From: Duncaniella muris
Lineage (GTDB): Bacteria; Bacteroidota; Bacteroidia; Bacteroidales; Muribaculaceae
Assembly: GCF_003024805.1 (NCBI RefSeq)
Contig: NZ_PUEC01000026.1
Coordinates: forward strand, 1 to 48,611
Direction of reading: 5' to 3'
Length of the DNA: 48,611 nt
The position numbers and the translations under genes were made by a program. The notes under the pieces were generated by a model. It did not search any database, was not told where the DNA came from, and was given only the letters and a program-made list of their open reading frames with translations. This document shows positions 35,761 to 44,386 of the stretch, piece after piece. Positions within the stretch are counted from its first letter, which is position 1. Each line of letters opens with the position of its first letter.

Positions 35761-36159
35761 AAGATTGATAAACAGTATTTTACGAGAAGTTTTTAAAAGA
35801 CAATAATACAAGCCGGACACAACAGATATGCGCCACGGCTCTTTATCACGGTGTAAAAATAGTAATTATTTCACATCTATCCCAATATTAGCGGCTAAAA
35901 AATTATCACTGCAGACTGAAAATTGCTGAACGGTCTGTGCTGACAATCAGAAGATAAGCCTCGGCGAGAGGCTCCGTTAAACTTTATTGATTAAATTATT
36001 GTTAAACGTCAGCTTTATTATTGTCGGCAGAATGACTCTCTTAACAGATTTTTGTTAACTTTGCGAGTGATTTGGCAACGATTTGTCAGAAAACTATTAT
36101 TCTATAAGGTTGTTTTAGAATATACTGATCATCAACATACACACACCATACCAATTAAC
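35761..36159. other. Divergent intergenic region
   Basis: This 399-bp AT-rich region separates the nuclease locus (minus) from the malic enzyme gene (plus). It contains a 6-bp stem AGCCTC-N5-GAGGCT (35957-35973), a -7 box TAACTTTG (36056-36063) for the plus gene and a 7-bp inverted repeat TATTCTA/TAGAATA (36098-36104, 36116-36122) in its leader. For the minus gene only poor -7 matches such as TAATATTG (35890-35883) are seen. No open reading frame with recognisable content is present. Confidence 0.6.
36056..36063 (+). promoter_or_regulatory. -7 box TAACTTTG for the malic enzyme gene
   Basis: An exact TAnnTTTG gives a leader of roughly 95 nt before the ATG at 36160. No TTTG/TTG lies at standard -33 spacing. 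Confidence 0.55.
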
Positions 36160-38436
36160 ATGGCAAAAGTCACAAAAGAAATGGCGCTGGACTATCACCG
36201 TTATCCGCGCCCCGGAAAAATCGAAGTAATCCCCACCAAACCCTATGCCACCCAGGCCGACCTGGCCCTGGCCTACTCTCCCGGCGTGGCCTATCCCTGC
36301 CTTGAGATCAAAGACAATCCTGACGATGTTTACAAATATACCGACAAGGGCAATCTTGTGGCCGTGATCTCCAACGGCACGGCAGTGCTCGGCCTGGGCA
36401 ATATCGGCGCTCTGGCCGGCAAGCCCGTGATGGAAGGCAAGGGTCTGCTTTTCAAAATATTCGCGGGTCTCGACTGCTTTGACATTGAAGTCGACGAGAC
36501 CGACCCCGACAAGTTTATAGATATCGTCAAGGCTCTCGGCCCGACTTTCGGCGGCATCAACCTCGAAGACATCAAGGCGCCTGAGTGTTTCAAGATCGAA
36601 GAGCGCCTGAAGGCCGAAATGAACATCCCCGTGATGCACGACGACCAGCACGGCACGGCCATCATCTCGGCCGCCGCTCTGCTCAACGCCATCGAGATCC
36701 AGGGCAAGAAGATAGAAGAGATCCGTCTGGTGGTCAACGGCGCCGGCGCGGCAGCCGTGTCATGCACCAAGCTCTACTGCGCTCTTGGCGTGAAGATGGA
36801 AAACGTGGTGATGTGTGACAGCAAGGGTGTCATCAGCCACAAGCGCACAGACCTTAACCCGCAGAAGGCACAGTTTGCCACCTCGCGCGAGATCACGACC
36901 CTGGCCGAGGCTATGGTTGACGCCGATGTGTTCCTCGGCCTCTCGGTCAAGGATGTGGTGACCCCTGAAATGGTCAAGAGCATGGCACCGAAGCCTATCG
37001 TGTTCGCTCTGGCCAATCCCGATCCGGAGATCGCCTACGATACAGCAATGGCCGCCCGCCCCGACATCATCATGGGCACAGGCCGTTCGGACTACCCCAA
37101 CCAGATCAACAATGTGCTGGGCTTCCCCTACATCTTCCGCGGCGCTCTTGACTGCGGCGCGTCGGAGATCAACGAGACGATGAAGATCTATGCCGTAAGG
37201 GCCATCGCCGAGCTCGCCAAGAAGCCCGTGCCGCCGGTGGTGAGCGCTGCCTACAACCGCTCTGACATCCACTTCGGCCGCGACTACATCATCCCCACCC
37301 CCTTTGACCCGCGCCTGCTCACATCAGTGGCTCCCGCTGTGGCCAGAGGCGCAATGGACAGCGGAGTGTCACGCCGCCCGATCACCGACTGGGACGAATA
37401 TGACGAAAAACTCCGCCTGCTCAAAGGCAATGACCGCAAGTTTACCCGCCGCCTGAACGAGGCAGCGCGCACCAACCCGAAGCGAGTGGCCTTCGGCGAG
37501 GCCAATACCGACAATATGCTCCGCGCCGCCGCCATCGCTGCTGCCGACGGTCTGTGCATCCCCATCCTGCTCGGCAACGAGGAGATGATCGAGAAACGCG
37601 CCCAGCGCCTCGGCCTCAACATAGATGGAATCGAGATCGTCAACCTGCGCCACGACCGCGAGGCTCCGCGCCGCGAACGCTATGCGGCCATGCTGACCAC
37701 CAAGCGCCAGCGCCAGGGCGAGAATTTCGAAAGCGCTCTCGACAAGATGTTTGACCGCAACTATTTCGGCATGATGATGGTGGAGACCGGCGATGCCGAT
37801 GCCTTCATTGCCGGAACCCGCTCGGCCAACAATCCTACCGCGGACATAGCCCGCGAGGTGATAGGTCTGCGCGACGGGTTCAAGCACTTCGCAGCCATGC
37901 ATGTGCTCGAAACCTCGAAGGGCACATACTTCCTGGCCGACACCATGATCAACGGCACCGCCGACGAGGAAACCCTGACAGACATCACCCGTCTGGCCCA
38001 CGACGCGGTGAAGTTCTTCGCCCACGAGCCCGTCATGGCCCTCGTCTCATACTCGAACTTCGGCACCAATTCTGAAACCGAGCCGAAGACGGTGCACAAC
38101 GTTGTCAGCAAACTCCATGAGGAGAATCCGGATATGATCGTAGACGGCGAAATGCAGGTCAACTATGCCCTGAACCGCGCCGTGCGCGACAAGGCCTATC
38201 CCTTCACCCGTCTCTACGGCAAGGATGTCAACACGCTTGTGTTCCCCAACCTCAGCGCGGCCAATGCGGCTTACCGCATCATGCTTGAAATGGGTGTCGG
38301 CGAGTCGATCGGCCCGATCCAGATGGGTCTGAAGAAGCCTATCCACTTCATGAACGTCGACGCGGAGGTGCGTGACATCATCAATGTCATAGCCATCGCC
38401 GGCCTCGACGCCGCTACCCTCGAAAATATGAAGTAA
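36160..38436 (+). CDS. maeB: NADP-type malic enzyme fused to a phosphotransacetylase-like domain
   Basis: The 758-aa protein has an N-terminal malic enzyme region (about 1-425): [44 protein letters not shown] with the metal/substrate Asp residues, and a Rossmann motif GAGAAAV. A C-terminal phosphate acetyltransferase-like domain (about 430-758) follows. This is the MaeB architecture, which converts malate to pyruvate and CO2 with NADP reduction; the PTA-like part is thought to be regulatory (acetyl-CoA sensing). The ATG at 36160 matches the family start ([14 protein letters not shown]); the upstream in-frame residues do not. It stands alone on its strand with a -7 box and an unusual palindrome-rich 3' region. 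Confidence 0.95.
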   Translation: MAKVTKEMALDYHRYPRPGKIEVIPTKPYATQADLALAYSPGVAYPCLEIKDNPDDVYKYTDKGNLVAVISNGTAVLGLGNIGALAGKPVMEGKGLLFKIFAGLDCFDIEVDETDPDKFIDIVKALGPTFGGINLEDIKAPECFKIEERLKAEMNIPVMHDDQHGTAIISAAALLNAIEIQGKKIEEIRLVVNGAGAAAVSCTKLYCALGVKMENVVMCDSKGVISHKRTDLNPQKAQFATSREITTLAEAMVDADVFLGLSVKDVVTPEMVKSMAPKPIVFALANPDPEIAYDTAMAARPDIIMGTGRSDYPNQINNVLGFPYIFRGALDCGASEINETMKIYAVRAIAELAKKPVPPVVSAAYNRSDIHFGRDYIIPTPFDPRLLTSVAPAVARGAMDSGVSRRPITDWDEYDEKLRLLKGNDRKFTRRLNEAARTNPKRVAFGEANTDNMLRAAAIAAADGLCIPILLGNEEMIEKRAQRLGLNIDGIEIVNLRHDREAPRRERYAAMLTTKRQRQGENFESALDKMFDRNYFGMMMVETGDADAFIAGTRSANNPTADIAREVIGLRDGFKHFAAMHVLETSKGTYFLADTMINGTADEETLTDITRLAHDAVKFFAHEPVMALVSYSNFGTNSETEPKTVHNVVSKLHEENPDMIVDGEMQVNYALNRAVRDKAYPFTRLYGKDVNTLVFPNLSAANAAYRIMLEMGVGESIGPIQMGLKKPIHFMNVDAEVRDIINVIAIAGLDAATLENMK

Positions 38437-38440
38437 GATA

Positions 38441-38725
38441 CCCCGTCCGGGGCGGTAAATCGGTGTCCTGCCGGACACCACATACAGAGGAAAATCGCAA
38501 ACCCGTGACACCTGCGCGCAAAGCGCTGCGGTGTCACGGGCTACGAGTAAATCTGCGTCCTCCGGACGCCCATCCGGACCGGCAGCGTAACACAAACTCG
38601 GACAGATCCGCAGACATCCGGCATCTGCAAGGCGGCCTCCGAATGGGATCGTAGTTTTCCTAAATATCTTGAAGAGACTGAGTTTCCGAGGCAGCCTCGT
38701 CCGGATTCCCCGACTGAGCAGTCTC
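38441..38725. repeat. Dense palindrome cluster after the malic enzyme gene
   Basis: Non-coding DNA contains successive inverted repeats: CCCCG-TC-CGGGG (38441-38452); GGTGTCC/GGACACC (38462-38479); a perfect 11-bp stem CCCGTGACACC (38502-38512)/GGTGTCACGGG (38530-38540) with a GCGC-rich loop; GCGTCC/GGACGC (38555-38569); and GAGACTG/CAGTCTC (38674-38680/38719-38725) enclosing GAGGC/GCCTC. It resembles a REP-like cluster or a structured non-coding RNA. No protein gene is supported here. Confidence 0.65.
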
Positions 38726-38733
38726 AAAAACCT

Positions 38734-38778
38734 AAACCCGGAAGAGCGTTTGTTACGGATGCTCTTCCGGGTTTCTTT
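38734..38778 (+). terminator. Strong intrinsic terminator
   Basis: AAACCCGGAAGAGC (38734-38747) and GCTCTTCCGGGTTT (38761-38774) form a perfect 14-bp stem with a 13-nt loop, followed by CTTTAT. It ends whatever transcript covers the palindrome cluster, about 300 bp past the malic enzyme stop. Confidence 0.88.
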
Positions 38779-38876
38779 ATAAAACTAATTTATCTTGGCC
38801 GATATCTGACTGCATGAGTGACACGGACGAGGCTGCGATGCGTGGCCGGCCCAGGGCTCATGGCACCAAGAGGCGA

Positions 38877-39098
38877 TCAGTCATCGTCATCATCGTGATG
38901 ATGATGGTGCTTCTTGTGCTTCTTATGTTTCTTATGCTTTTTATGATGGTGATGGTCGCCTCCGTCAGGGAAGTCATATTTATATTCATGCTCCATGCCC
39001 CAATGGGTTCTCACGGTTCCGCAAGAACTTGTCAGGCCTGACCCGACAAAGGCTAACAGAAGCCCGATAATATAAGCGAAAAATCTCTTGCGTCTCAT
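38877..39098 (-). CDS. Small His/Lys/Asp-rich lipoprotein
   Basis: The 73-aa reading frame encodes a basic start, a hydrophobic core and a lipobox ending LTSSC (Cys26). A short GTVRTHWGMEHEYKYDFPDGG segment comes next, then a tail of His and Lys clusters (KKHKKHKKHKKH) ending in five His and five Asp. The signal peptide plus composition make a real gene likely in spite of its size; the tail could bind Zn, Ni or Cu. I recall similar His-rich mini-lipoproteins in other Bacteroidales but no function. No matching -7 box was found upstream. The KKH run comes from short DNA repeats and may vary in length. Confidence 0.72.
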   Translation of the reverse strand: MRRKRFFAYIIGLLLAFVGSGLTSSCGTVRTHWGMEHEYKYDFPDGGDHHHHKKHKKHKKHKKHHHHHDDDDD

Positions 39099-39247
39099 AA
39101 TCAGCAGGTAAACGTGAGTTAATCTATATAAGGTTGTTTTTAAACCACCTCTTAAGTATGATCAGGCGTTGAACACCTTCATGATTTCTAACGTTAGTTA
39201 TGATAAAAATGTTTATCCCCGTTTAATTTTTTCTCATGTATTTTGCG

Positions 39248-39255
39248 TAATTTTG
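39248..39255 (+). promoter_or_regulatory. -7 box TAATTTTG for the DUF1573 pair
   Basis: An exact TAnnTTTG lies 112 bp before the first DUF1573 ATG. The leader contains CCCGG and CCGGG segments (around 39265-39290) able to pair. Confidence 0.55.
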
Positions 39256-39367
39256 TGGCTAATGCCCGGTTAAACCATTTCGGCCGGGAGGTGTCATATC
39301 CAGAAATGACCGACTGTCGTTTCATCTGTAATTCAAGATATCAAAAACCACTGACCAGGTATAGATT

Positions 39368-39760
39368 ATGAAAAAAATATTCCTCGTACTGTTGCTGGCA
39401 GTCACTGCCATCATAAGCGCAAGCGCCAAAGACAAAGCCGAAATGACATTTGTCAAAACCGCCCACGATTTCGGCACCATCAAGGCCGACGGAGGCGCCG
39501 TAACTGCCGTCTATGAGTTCACCAACACCGGATCGGCTCCGCTGACCATCATCAATGTGAGCAACGGCGGCTGCGGCTGCACCAAGCCCTCTTTCCCAAA
39601 AAAGCCAATAGCTCCGGGAAAAAAAGGCGAGATCAAGATTACTTTCCAGCCCAAGGGACGCGCCGGAGAGTTCAACCGCACGGTCAAGGTGAAGTCAAAC
39701 GCAACGAAATCACGCATCAACCTCACGTTTAACGGCGTAATCATTCCAGAAAGCAAATGA
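39368..39760 (+). CDS. DUF1573 family exported protein, single domain
   Basis: The 130-aa protein has a signal peptide (FLVLLLAVTAIISASA) and one DUF1573 immunoglobulin-like domain: AHDFGTIKADGGAVTAVYEFTNTG, the conserved GCGCTKPSFP and IKITFQPKGRAGEFNRTV. DUF1573 domains are common in exported Bacteroidetes proteins and belong to the ASH/PapD-like beta-sandwich group; their role is not established. It overlaps the next DUF1573 gene by 4 bp (ATGA), so the two are coupled and probably act together. Confidence 0.88.
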   Translation: MKKIFLVLLLAVTAIISASAKDKAEMTFVKTAHDFGTIKADGGAVTAVYEFTNTGSAPLTIINVSNGGCGCTKPSFPKKPIAPGKKGEIKITFQPKGRAGEFNRTVKVKSNATKSRINLTFNGVIIPESK

Positions 39761-40839
39761 TGAGACTGCGCACTATCGCCGCCATGCTCTTAGGTTCGGC
39801 GGCTTTCATGGCCCATGCCGACGGCCGGGGCATATGGCTTGAACAGAAGCACGATTTCGGGGCTTTTGACGAGGATCTGGGCACTGTCTACTGTGACTTC
39901 CGCCTGGTCAACGCCTCTGACGAGCCTATGGCCATAATCAGCGCGCGCGCCAACTGCGGATGCACCAAGCCGGAGTATTCGCGCGATCCGATAGCGCCGG
40001 GCGACACGGCCGTGATCCGCGTGGGCTTCGATCCAAAGGGGCGTCCGGGACGCTTCGTGAAGTATGTCAACGTTGATCTCGATTCTGACCCCAAGCGCAC
40101 GTCGCTGACCATACAGGGCACTGTGATCGGTGCGTCAAACACTCTTAAATCGCGTTTTCCGCTGACGCTCGGCCCGATGAAACTGCGCGGCGACATGATA
40201 AGCTACGGAAATATCTACAGCGGCCATACCGGCGGGCAGTATCTCGAATGCTACAATGCGTCGGCCGATACGATCCGCCCGCAGGTGATCAGCAAGCCGT
40301 CATATATAAATGTGATCATGCAGCCGGCCGAAGTGCCGCCGGGCGACAGATTCGTGATCTCGACCGTGTTTCACGGTGACCGGGTCAAGACCTGGGGCAT
40401 AGTGACCGACTCGATGACGATAGCGCCCGATGCCGGTTCGGCCGAACGGATGAAGATAGAGACCGTGGCCATCATAGGCGAGGATTTCTCGAAGCTCACA
40501 GCCAAGGAGCGCGCCAACGCTCCGGTGATCGACACTGACGAGACTGCCATTGACCTGCGGCGCATCAGCCGTGGCGATGCTCCGATGAAGCGCACTTTTA
40601 CCATCGTCAACAAAGGTAAGTCGAATCTGCTGATCCGCCGCATCCACTGTCCGGAAAAGGCTGTGGATGTCAGACTGAAATCCGACAAGATCAAACCGGG
40701 TAAGAGCGAGAAGGTGGAGGTGACGGTCAATCCGGCCCTCATCGGCGACACCGAACTGCTCAACGCCCGCATCAATATCATAGCCAATGATCCGGACCAT
40801 CCCTCGACTATGGTCCGCGTAGTTGCCGAAGTAAAATAA
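39757..40839 (+). CDS. DUF1573 family exported protein, multi-domain
   Basis: The 360-aa protein starts with tandem Met codons and a signal peptide (AAMLLGSAAFMAHA). The first domain repeats the neighbour's pattern (KHDFGAFDEDLGTVYCDFRLVN, ANCGCTKPEYSRDPI, RVGFDPKGRPGRF). Two further beta-sandwich units follow (about 135-235 and 245-360; KRTFTIVNKGKSNLLIRRIHCPEKAV). The last copy lacks the GCGC motif. The arrangement suggests duplication of the single-domain gene followed by divergence. MeaB begins 69 bp later without an obvious promoter box, so read-through is possible. Confidence 0.85.
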   Translation: MMRLRTIAAMLLGSAAFMAHADGRGIWLEQKHDFGAFDEDLGTVYCDFRLVNASDEPMAIISARANCGCTKPEYSRDPIAPGDTAVIRVGFDPKGRPGRFVKYVNVDLDSDPKRTSLTIQGTVIGASNTLKSRFPLTLGPMKLRGDMISYGNIYSGHTGGQYLECYNASADTIRPQVISKPSYINVIMQPAEVPPGDRFVISTVFHGDRVKTWGIVTDSMTIAPDAGSAERMKIETVAIIGEDFSKLTAKERANAPVIDTDETAIDLRRISRGDAPMKRTFTIVNKGKSNLLIRRIHCPEKAVDVRLKSDKIKPGKSEKVEVTVNPALIGDTELLNARINIIANDPDHPSTMVRVVAEVK

Positions 40840-40908
40840 GAGGTTGTCAGAAAACAGTCTCCAAGCATTCACTCATAGACCCACACACAGTCAAGCATCA
40901 CATCAGTT

Positions 40909-42000
40909 ATGGAACATATTGAAAACGACGATCAGTTCGGCGGCCTCACCGTCAACAAGGGCGTGAGCCAGCCTCCGGTAGTCAACCCCTATCTCAAACG
41001 CCGCAAGCGCAAGGCGCTGCCGAGCGCGGGCGAACTCGTGGAAGGAATACTCAAGGGCGACATCACCACCCTCGCCCGCGCCGTGACCCTCGTGGAAAGC
41101 CTTTCGCCCGACCATCAGGCCATAGCCCAGGAGGTGATAGAGAAATGTCTGCCCCACTCCGGGAAGTCGCGCCGCATCGGCATCACGGGAGTGCCCGGAG
41201 CCGGCAAAAGTACCTCTATAGACGTTTTCGGGCTCCACGTGCTCAAGGGGGGCGGCAAACTTGCCGTGCTTGCCATCGATCCGTCAAGCGAACGCACCAA
41301 AGGGAGTATTCTCGGCGACAAGACCCGCATGGAGAAACTTTCGGTGCACCCTGACGCCTTTATCCGCCCCAGCCCTTCGGCAGGATCGCTCGGCGGCGTG
41401 GCCCGCAAGACGCGAGAGACCATAGTGCTCTGCGAGGCGGCAGGCTTCAACAATATCTTTGTGGAGACCGTAGGCGTGGGCCAGAGCGAGACAGCCGTGC
41501 ACTCGATGGTAGACTTCTTCCTTCTGATCCAGCTTGCCGGTACGGGCGATGAGCTTCAGGGCATCAAGCGCGGCATCATGGAGATGGCTGACGGTATAGT
41601 GATCAATAAGGCCGACGGCGACAACATTCAGCGCGCACAGCTCGCGCAGGCACAGTTCCGCAGTGCTCTCCACCTCTTTCCGCCTACGGAATCAGGCTGG
41701 AGCCCGGAGGTGCTGACCTATTCGGGTTATTTCGAACTGGGAATTCCTGAGGTGTGGGACATGATAGACCGCTATTTCGCCTTTGTGGACGCAAACGGCT
41801 ATTTCGAGCGCAAGCGCAGTCAGCAGGCCCGCTACTGGATGTATGAGACGATCGATGAGCAGCTCCGCGCCCATTTCTACAATAATCCTGAAATCGAGCA
41901 GATGCTTGCCGCCAAGGAGATCCGCGTGCTGAACAATCAGCAAAGCTCGTTTACTGCCGCCCGCGATATTCTCGACCGCTATTTCAACCGCTCGCTCTGA
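40909..42000 (+). CDS. meaB: Methylmalonyl-CoA mutase-associated GTPase MeaB
   Basis: The 363-aa SIMIBI-class GTPase protects and reloads methylmalonyl-CoA mutase with adenosylcobalamin. The P-loop is GVPGAGKST (about residues 94-102). The family blocks VLAIDPSSERTKGSILGDKTRME, RPSPSAGSLGGVA and FVETVGVGQSE, and the base-specificity motif NKAD, are all present. Length is typical. The mutase genes are not in this window, so the partner is presumably elsewhere. The C-terminal helices (YWMYETIDEQLRAHFY) form the dimer interface in known MeaB proteins. A stem-loop lies directly after the stop. Confidence 0.95.
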   Translation: MEHIENDDQFGGLTVNKGVSQPPVVNPYLKRRKRKALPSAGELVEGILKGDITTLARAVTLVESLSPDHQAIAQEVIEKCLPHSGKSRRIGITGVPGAGKSTSIDVFGLHVLKGGGKLAVLAIDPSSERTKGSILGDKTRMEKLSVHPDAFIRPSPSAGSLGGVARKTRETIVLCEAAGFNNIFVETVGVGQSETAVHSMVDFFLLIQLAGTGDELQGIKRGIMEMADGIVINKADGDNIQRAQLAQAQFRSALHLFPPTESGWSPEVLTYSGYFELGIPEVWDMIDRYFAFVDANGYFERKRSQQARYWMYETIDEQLRAHFYNNPEIEQMLAAKEIRVLNNQQSSFTAARDILDRYFNRSL

Positions 42001-42016
42001 ATGGGTCTGTTCTGAG

Positions 42017-42036
42017 CCGGACTGTTCAAAGTCCGG
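42017..42036. terminator. Stem-loop between convergent meaB and antiporter genes
   Basis: CCGGACT (42017-42023), loop GTTCAA, AGTCCGG (42030-42036): a perfect 7-bp stem 16 bp after the meaB stop. No T-run follows. A second stem CTCAGC/GCTGAG (42050-42055/42060-42065) overlaps the antiporter stop. Confidence 0.45.
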
Positions 42037-42050
42037 GATGAAAGGCTCTC

Positions 42051-44198
42051 TCAGCGATGGCTGAGAACCCTGCGCAGACGGCGGACAAGCGCCATAGTAT
42101 AACGATAGAGCTGGTTCGGGGCCGACACGATATCGGTGGCCATAGTCTCGGCCATAGTCATCGGAGCTTCGGTGCCGAACTGGCCCGGATAGAGCACTAT
42201 GAGATTTGTATTGGCAAAGTATTTCTGCAGATATTCCGGCACGGCGTCCATGTCACTGTCAAACGATACCGATGAGCGGCGCGCACTCACCACTATGAGC
42301 AGATCATCGTCATTGACTTCCGCTGATTTCAACACGAAATCGTCATAACTTCTAACCTCGGCAAACGACATCCGTATGCCGAGGTTGCTTTGTCTTACGA
42401 CCGTGCGGATCAGCGGCACTGTCGACTCCTCGCACCAGAATTCAATGCGACAGCCTATCTGGCGGCAGAGGTTGCCTACGGCCTGCACCCAGCGGCGGAA
42501 TCCGGTTTCGAACTGGGCTTTCTTCGGCACGGCCACAAGGATGCGGGTGACAGTGTTGAGCGGGATGAAGCAGCGCGACATTACCACCATGCGGTTGGTG
42601 GAGCGCAGAAGCTGCTCCACTTTCTCGCCAAGGAAAGAGTCGATGATGCTTGTGCGACGGTGGAGGCCTACGATCAGTTCGGTTATATCACGCTCCTCCA
42701 TTGTGTTGAGCACTCCGGTTATGAAGTTGAGATCGAAGCGCTCTATAGGAGTTAGCGTGGTCTCGACGGCTGCAGCGGCTCTTTCGGCCACGTCAAGGGA
42801 GTTGCGGCCGATGGCACGTGCCGAGGCAGAATTGTCGTTGCGCACATGCAGCGCATAAAGATCGCCCGCCACAGAGCTGTCAGGGAAGCGCATCGAGAGG
42901 GCGAGGTCTACAATTCCGGGGGCTGTCAGCGGATTCGAGATGGCTATCAGGGTGCGCGGATGGGCGGCGGAGTCATCTTTGGAGTTTTCTTCCTCTTCCT
43001 GCTCAAGCATCTGGACCTTGATGCGCGAGGCTGCCCGCTCGGTTCCGAATGATGAGACTGTGCAGGTGACAAGGATCATGACCACCGTGCCGTTGAGCAC
43101 CTGGATGTCAAAGAGGTGCATCTCATAACCGATCATGACCACGGCGAGGGCCACGGCGGTGTGGGCGTTGGAGAGCTGATACATCATGGAGCGGTCAACC
43201 GGTGTCAGCCCGTAGACTTTCTGAGTGACAAGGGCGGCGAGCCATTTCGAGGCCATAGCCACGGCGCTCATCACGGCGGCGGTGTAGAGGGTGCCCCAGC
43301 CGTCAAGCACGACACGCAGGTCGATCAGCATACCGACTCCTATAAGGAAGTAAGGGATGAAAAGAGCGTTGCCCACAAACTCAAGGCGCCCCATCAGAGT
43401 GGACCGCGCCGGGATGAAGCGGTTGAGCACCAGCCCGGCGAAGAAGGCGCCGAACACCCCCTCAATGCCTATGAACGAGGCGAGGGCGGCGGCTCCGAAC
43501 ACAGCCACCATCACGTAGATGAACTGGCTGATGCCGTCGCTGTAGTGCTTGAAGAAGTAGCGCGTTATGCGTGGGTAGAGATATGTGATGCCCAAGCAGT
43601 AGAGGGCGAGATAGAAGAGCACCGGAACCAAGGAGCCCAAGGAGCCGTCGCGGTAGACACCGAGAACACCTGCAAGCACTATCAGCGATCCGAGCACGGT
43701 CATGATGGTGCCGGCTATGGCTATGATTACGGCCGGCGATTTGGTGACTCCGAATCGGTTTACAATAGGATAGGCTATGAGGGTGTGGGCTGCGAACATC
43801 GAGGCAAGCAGCACGGCCTCAAGTAGGTGCATGCCGAGCGCGGCCATCGCGGTGAGCGTTCCTAAAAGCAGTGGTATTATAAAGGTGAAGGCTCCGAAAG
43901 CCATGCCTTTGCGCAGGTTCTTGCGCAGGTGGTACATGTCAATTTCGATTCCGGCCAGAAACATGAGGTAGAGTATGCCTACCTGGCCGAAGACTTCGAA
44001 GCTCATGTCGCGGGCAAGCAGATTGAGCCCGTAGGGGCCTACGGCAACCCCGGCGATGATCAGTCCGATGACCTGCGGAATCTTCAGCCTGCTGAGCACG
44101 AGAGGTGTCAGCAATATAATGGCCATCACCGTCAGAAATATGGGTACGGGGGCGGTGATCAGAGGCGCAGTGGAGGGTATGGCAAATGACAGTAACAT
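42051..44198 (-). CDS. CPA2-type cation/proton antiporter with C-terminal stress-protein-like domain
   Basis: The 715-aa protein has about 12 membrane helices in residues 1-400 (FLTVMAIILLTPLVLSRLKIPQVIGLIIAGVAVGPYG start, LYLMFLAGIEIDM, GVFGAFFAGLVLNRFIP), the pattern of KefB/Na+:H+ exchangers. The soluble C-terminus (about 420-715; RTLIAISNPLTAPGIVDLALSM) looks like a universal-stress-protein pair, which may bind nucleotide and gate transport. The ion is not predictable; Na+ or K+ against H+ is likely. The first ATG (44198) fits the family start, and it lies only a few bases after a -7 box, so the mRNA may be leaderless. Confidence 0.9.
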   Translation of the reverse strand: MLLSFAIPSTAPLITAPVPIFLTVMAIILLTPLVLSRLKIPQVIGLIIAGVAVGPYGLNLLARDMSFEVFGQVGILYLMFLAGIEIDMYHLRKNLRKGMAFGAFTFIIPLLLGTLTAMAALGMHLLEAVLLASMFAAHTLIAYPIVNRFGVTKSPAVIIAIAGTIMTVLGSLIVLAGVLGVYRDGSLGSLVPVLFYLALYCLGITYLYPRITRYFFKHYSDGISQFIYVMVAVFGAAALASFIGIEGVFGAFFAGLVLNRFIPARSTLMGRLEFVGNALFIPYFLIGVGMLIDLRVVLDGWGTLYTAAVMSAVAMASKWLAALVTQKVYGLTPVDRSMMYQLSNAHTAVALAVVMIGYEMHLFDIQVLNGTVVMILVTCTVSSFGTERAASRIKVQMLEQEEEENSKDDSAAHPRTLIAISNPLTAPGIVDLALSMRFPDSSVAGDLYALHVRNDNSASARAIGRNSLDVAERAAAAVETTLTPIERFDLNFITGVLNTMEERDITELIVGLHRRTSIIDSFLGEKVEQLLRSTNRMVVMSRCFIPLNTVTRILVAVPKKAQFETGFRRWVQAVGNLCRQIGCRIEFWCEESTVPLIRTVVRQSNLGIRMSFAEVRSYDDFVLKSAEVNDDDLLIVVSARRSSVSFDSDMDAVPEYLQKYFANTNLIVLYPGQFGTEAPMTMAETMATDIVSAPNQLYRYTMALVRRLRRVLSHR

Positions 44199-44205
44199 CG
44201 CAGTG

Positions 44206-44237
44206 CAAAATTACTCAAAAGTGCCCGAATTCCGCAA
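44206..44237 (-). promoter_or_regulatory. Antiporter gene promoter, very close to the ATG
   Basis: The minus strand has TTG (44237-44235), a 21-bp spacer and TAATTTTG (44213-44206). The start codon begins at 44198, so the transcript would have a leader of 0-6 nt. Confidence 0.65.
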
Positions 44238-44291
44238 GTGCTGAAATGAAATTTTCACTGAAAAGACTGATTGAATGAACAAAGAGCTGCT

Positions 44292-44342
44292 AAAAAAGCG
44301 GGTCCCCCGCTCTGAGTGCATTGCGCACCCTGAGCGGGGGAC
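44292..44342 (-). terminator. Strong terminator of the GH95 gene
   Basis: On the minus strand GTCCCCCGCTC and GAGCGGGGGAC (44342-44332 and 44312-44302) form a perfect 11-bp stem with GTGC/GCAC pairing in the loop, followed by GCTTTTTTAG (A-run at 44292-44297 on plus). Confidence 0.9.
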
Positions 44343-44386
44343 GGTATGGTCAGTGAGCCGGATCTGAGGCGCGGGCTTGGCGGAAT

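Noticed and set aside
38047-38727. 226-aa minus-strand reading frame over the palindrome cluster
   Set aside because: Most of it is antisense to the malic enzyme 3' end and the sequence is low in domain character; the palindromes explain the rest.
39262-39367. Riboswitch in the leader of the DUF1573 genes
   Set aside because: Only one short CCCGG/CCGGG stem is visible and no known riboswitch core was recognised; the downstream genes give no ligand hint.
43116-43826. 236-aa plus-strand reading frame inside the antiporter gene
   Set aside because: His/Glu/Gly-rich antisense translation of membrane helices; no start signal and no recognisable domain.
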